DNA of 6,942 nucleotides from positions 1 through 6,942 of the forward strand of contig CANRQH010000067.1 of NCBI GenBank assembly GCA_947632745.1, written 5' to 3'. The first letter of the stretch is position 1. Each line of letters begins with the position of its first letter. The notes under the pieces were generated by a model. The model did not search any database, was not told where the DNA came from, and was given only the letters and a program-made list of their open reading frames with translations. Shown in pieces: positions 5,614 to 6,942 of this stretch. Source of the stretch: an uncultured Clostridia bacterium (GTDB lineage Bacteria > Bacillota > Clostridia > TANB77 > CAG-508). The position numbers and the translations under genes were made by a program.

Positions 5614-5660
5614 TCCTCTACCGTTTTTGTTTAAGGTTGCAATTTGCAACCTCAAACATT
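5614..5660. repeat. Palindrome P6 with flanks: an out-of-place copy of an ORF6N gene segment
   Basis: These 47 bases align without gaps to 5888-5934 inside the ORF6N gene. The palindrome arms are 5629-5642 and 5644-5657 (one mismatch). The minus strand reads CLRLQIATLNKNGRG and then a stop, against CLRSQIVILNKNGRG in the gene. It begins directly after the ORF6N stop codon. Confidence 0.85.
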
Positions 5661-6166
5661 TATATTATGTTTTTTAACTTTTCAATATACTCCATATCTT
5701 CTATCTTCGATATTGCAAAACACTTCTTTCCTAAATCTTTTAAAAATGCTCCAATATGATATAAATCTTTATTATCTATTACCATAAATCTATCATGAAA
5801 CTTAATTGCAATTTCATTTTTTAGTAATCCTGAAAGCATTGCTATCCCTTGCTCTGTAAATACATATGGCATATACTTTCTATGCTGTCCTCTACCATTT
5901 TTGTTTAAGATCACAATTTGTGATCTTAAACATTCTTCCTCTTCGCTTGTTAATTGGAAACAAAAATCACTTGGAAATCTTTCTATGTTTCTCTTAACAG
6001 CTTGATTTATAATTCTTGTTTCGCAATTATACAGCATTGCCACATCACTATCTAACATTACTTGCTTTCCTCTTACAGTATAAATTAAATTTTTGATATT
6101 TTCTGTTTCATAATTTACTACATTTAATTCTTCGTTTATTGGGGCGATATTATTTTCTTTTTCCAT
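5660..6166 (-). CDS. ORF6N-domain protein with an apparent internal deletion
   Basis: This 168-residue protein carries an ORF6N (phage antirepressor/KilA-N-type DNA-binding) domain: IYTVRGKQVMLDSDVAMLY (28-46), INQAVKRNIERFPSDFCFQL (53-72), LRSQIVILNKNGRG (80-93) and YMPYVFTEQGIAMLSGLL (98-115). Right after LLKNEIAI (115-122) it jumps to FHDRFMVIDNKDLYHIG (123-139) and LKDLGKKCFAISKIED (142-157), the C-terminal block of longer ORF6N proteins (roughly 280-340 residues). The helical middle is absent, but the frame is kept. The partner paralogue at 6610-6856 continues differently from the same point (IQVSINIMDAF), which supports a deletion. The ATG at 6166 is chosen over a TTG at 6223, because that TTG is part of the -35 box. 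GAGAGG lies 11 bases before the ATG. Any role, such as a regulator from a prophage, is inference. Confidence 0.82.
   Translation of the reverse strand: MEKENNIAPINEELNVVNYETENIKNLIYTVRGKQVMLDSDVAMLYNCETRIINQAVKRNIERFPSDFCFQLTSEEEECLRSQIVILNKNGRGQHRKYMPYVFTEQGIAMLSGLLKNEIAIKFHDRFMVIDNKDLYHIGAFLKDLGKKCFAISKIEDMEYIEKLKNII
5903..5931. repeat. Palindrome P7, inside the ORF6N coding sequence
   Basis: Fourteen-base perfect arms (5903-5916 and 5918-5931) surround one T. On the minus strand it encodes residues 79-88 (CLRSQIVILN). Confidence 0.85.
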
Positions 6167-6194
6167 TATTATCACATCCTCTCGTTGTTTTATA

Positions 6195-6223
6195 ATTATA
6201 GAACATATGTTTTTATTTGTCAA
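6195..6223 (-). promoter_or_regulatory. Consensus vegetative promoter for the ORF6N gene
   Basis: On the minus strand TTGACA (6223-6218), a 17-base spacer and TATAAT (6200-6195) form a perfect promoter. Transcription would start near 6188, about 20 bases before the ATG at 6166. The repeat at 6223-6241 adjoins the -35 box. Confidence 0.85.
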
Positions 6224-6241
6224 TAGATAATTACATTTTAT
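6223..6241. repeat. 19-base direct repeat, copy 2, next to the ORF6N promoter
   Basis: Exact match to 5289-5307. It abuts the -35 box of the ORF6N promoter, a position suited to an operator or activator site. Confidence 0.6.
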
Positions 6242-6292
6242 TTTTATATTTTTAATATGTGGATAAAAATATTAACTTAAAATATAAGGTAC

Positions 6293-6329
6293 AAAATTAA
6301 AGGTCGCTAAAAAAGCGACCTTTAATTTT
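6293..6329. terminator. Bidirectional hairpin terminator after the small membrane peptide gene
   Basis: Perfect 16-base arms (6293-6308 and 6314-6329) flank an AAAAA loop, with TTTT on both strands. It overlaps the stop codon of the 6328-6507 gene. Its GGTCGCT stem is unlike the ORF6N-type palindromes, having no CAAwTTG centre. Confidence 0.85.
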
Positions 6330-6507
6330 ATAACATCTTTTTCATTTCTTCTTCAATTAATTCTGAAGGGAAAAATGGTGATACGACATGATTTTCTCTT
6401 GCATTATTTCTTAAATTTTCTTTCTGCTTTTCATATCTATACTTTATTTCTCCAACAATAATAATTAATGTTATTTCAGAAATTACTAATATAATAAGTA
6501 GTTTCAT
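6328..6507 (-). CDS. Small membrane-anchored peptide of unknown function
   Basis: The 59-residue product starts MKLLIILVISEITLIIIVGE, a single hydrophobic anchor (about 2-19). A charged, probably helical stretch follows (YRYEKQKENLRNNARE, about 24-39), then HVVSPFFPSELIEEEMKKML. I do not recognise it. The frame opens further upstream, but the ATG at 6507 is chosen because AAGGAGG lies 6 bases before it; those bases would otherwise encode Arg-Arg. A perfect hairpin terminator overlaps the stop, so this is likely a complete one-gene unit. A TATAAT on the minus strand (6583-6578) may be its -10 box, without a clear -35. It sits between two ORF6N genes, so an island-associated role is possible but unproven. 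Confidence 0.6.
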   Translation of the reverse strand: MKLLIILVISEITLIIIVGEIKYRYEKQKENLRNNARENHVVSPFFPSELIEEEMKKML

Positions 6508-6609
6508 AAATTTCCTCCTTGCCATTAGGCTTTCTAATACATAATTAACGGGTTGCATCTATATAAAACTGTCTAATTATATTAGAACAGGATTTTCTGT
6601 ATTTTATAT

Positions 6610-6856
6610 TCATATCTTAACATAATTTTCTATTTGTTTCAAGCAAATGTATTTATTTTCTTTACTTCCATTAATTAATACAAATTTTTTCATTTCTACA
6701 AAAGCATCCATAATGTTAATACTTACTTGAATAGCAATTTCATTTTTTAATAATCCTAAAAGCATTGCTATTCCTTGCTCTGTAAATACATATGGTAAAT
6801 ATCTTCTTCCTCCATAAATTATAATGATACAACATAGCAATATCACTATCTAGCAT
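6610..6856 (-). pseudogene. Broken second ORF6N-domain gene
   Basis: The minus strand reads MLDSDIAMLYHYN (from 6856), matching residues 37-46 of the intact ORF6N protein. After a junction at about 6814-6826 and in a different frame it reads YGGRRYLPYVFTEQGIAMLL, then GLLKNEIAIQVSINIMDAFV and EMKKFVLINGS, ending at TGA (6612-6610). Roughly 50 residues, including the palindrome-encoded LRSQIV segment, are missing. The start before MLDSD and the C-terminal half are also gone. The shared stretch (about 6734-6808) is close to 5812-5886 of the intact gene, so the two are paralogues. Unlike the intact copy it keeps IQVSINIMDAFVEMKKF, the usual sequence after NEIAI. It is not expected to make a working protein. 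Confidence 0.75.
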
Positions 6857-6942
6857 TTAACTATTTTTAAAATTATTTTTTATGTATAATTCTACAAGTT
6901 GTATCATTTCCTTTGCAGTATCTATTTGCTCTTGTGTATTTT
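6857..6942 (-). CDS. C-terminal end of an unrecognised protein (runs off the right edge)
   Basis: An open frame enters from the right edge and ends at TAA (6859-6857), giving NTQEQIDTAKEMIQLVELYI and KNNFKNS. The sequence looks like a final amphipathic helix with a Lys/Asn-rich tail. It ends exactly where the broken ORF6N homology begins. At 27 residues no family can be named, and it might be a chance frame. Confidence 0.35.
   Translation of the reverse strand, partial: NTQEQIDTAKEMIQLVELYIKNNFKNS

Noticed and set aside
5428..5657. CRISPR array
   Set aside because: The repeats are palindromes with unequal spacing, variable sequence and near-absent spacers, and no cas genes are present.
4291..5660. 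Integron-type attC cassette sites
   Set aside because: No conserved GTTRRRY core sites and no integron integrase; the palindromes have single-base centres and encode an ORF6N peptide.
5574..5759. Plus-strand reading frame of 61 codons
   Set aside because: Runs through palindromes P5 and P6 and antisense to the end of the ORF6N gene; it has no ribosome binding site.
6167..6223. Longer ORF6N start at a TTG (6223)
   Set aside because: That TTG is the first part of the TTGACA -35 box; the transcript begins downstream of it.
6508..6558. Longer start (6558) for the small membrane peptide
   Set aside because: It would translate the AAGGAGG ribosome binding site and put 17 residues before a clean N-terminal anchor.
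1..6942. tRNA or rRNA genes
   Set aside because: No cloverleaf with GGTTCRA-type T arm or CCA end, and no rRNA-like GC-richer block was found by eye on either strand.

Overview
The window is very AT-rich (most third codon positions and intergenic bases are A or T). It uses strong AGGAGG-type ribosome binding sites and perfect TTGACA-N17-TATAAT promoters, and it carries clostridial-type SecG, L32 and AsnB proteins. This points to a low-GC Gram-positive bacterium of the Clostridia, perhaps a gut or metagenomic lineage. The genus cannot be told from the sequence alone.

Layout. Positions 1-652 (minus strand) hold a VanZ-family membrane protein followed by the first 42 codons of an acyltransferase-3 membrane protein that runs off the left edge. 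Positions 946-1191 (plus) hold a small two-helix membrane protein of unknown role. Positions 1319-1886 (minus) hold a housekeeping unit, rpmF then secG, driven by a perfect consensus promoter. Positions 1891-2376 hold a decayed dinD relic bracketed by two identical 19-bp direct repeats. Positions 2493-4302 (plus) hold an otherwise complete glutamine-hydrolysing asparagine synthetase broken by a +1 frameshift.

From 4291 to the right edge the DNA looks accessory. A HEPN/minimal-nucleotidyltransferase pair (minus) sits between two copies of the asnB 3' flank. It is followed by an array of palindromes, an ORF6N-domain gene with an apparent internal deletion, a small membrane peptide gene, a second and badly broken ORF6N gene, and the tail of an unrecognised gene.

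The most unusual signal is a family of seven palindromes: six intergenic and one inside the ORF6N coding sequence. All share the core pattern GGTnnCAAwTTGnnACC. Their stems differ mostly by compensatory changes, and read on the minus strand every copy encodes a version of the ORF6N peptide [LMW]-[RKS]-x-Q-[IF]-[AV]-[TI]-[SL]. Some copies lie where transcription terminators would be expected (after asnB and after the nucleotidyltransferase). In the two copies of the asnB flank, one palindrome has been exchanged for an unrelated hairpin while the flanking DNA is conserved. The region reads as a small genomic island where phage-type DinD/ORF6N genes and a toxin-antitoxin-like pair have been gained, copied and partly decayed around repeat sequences.
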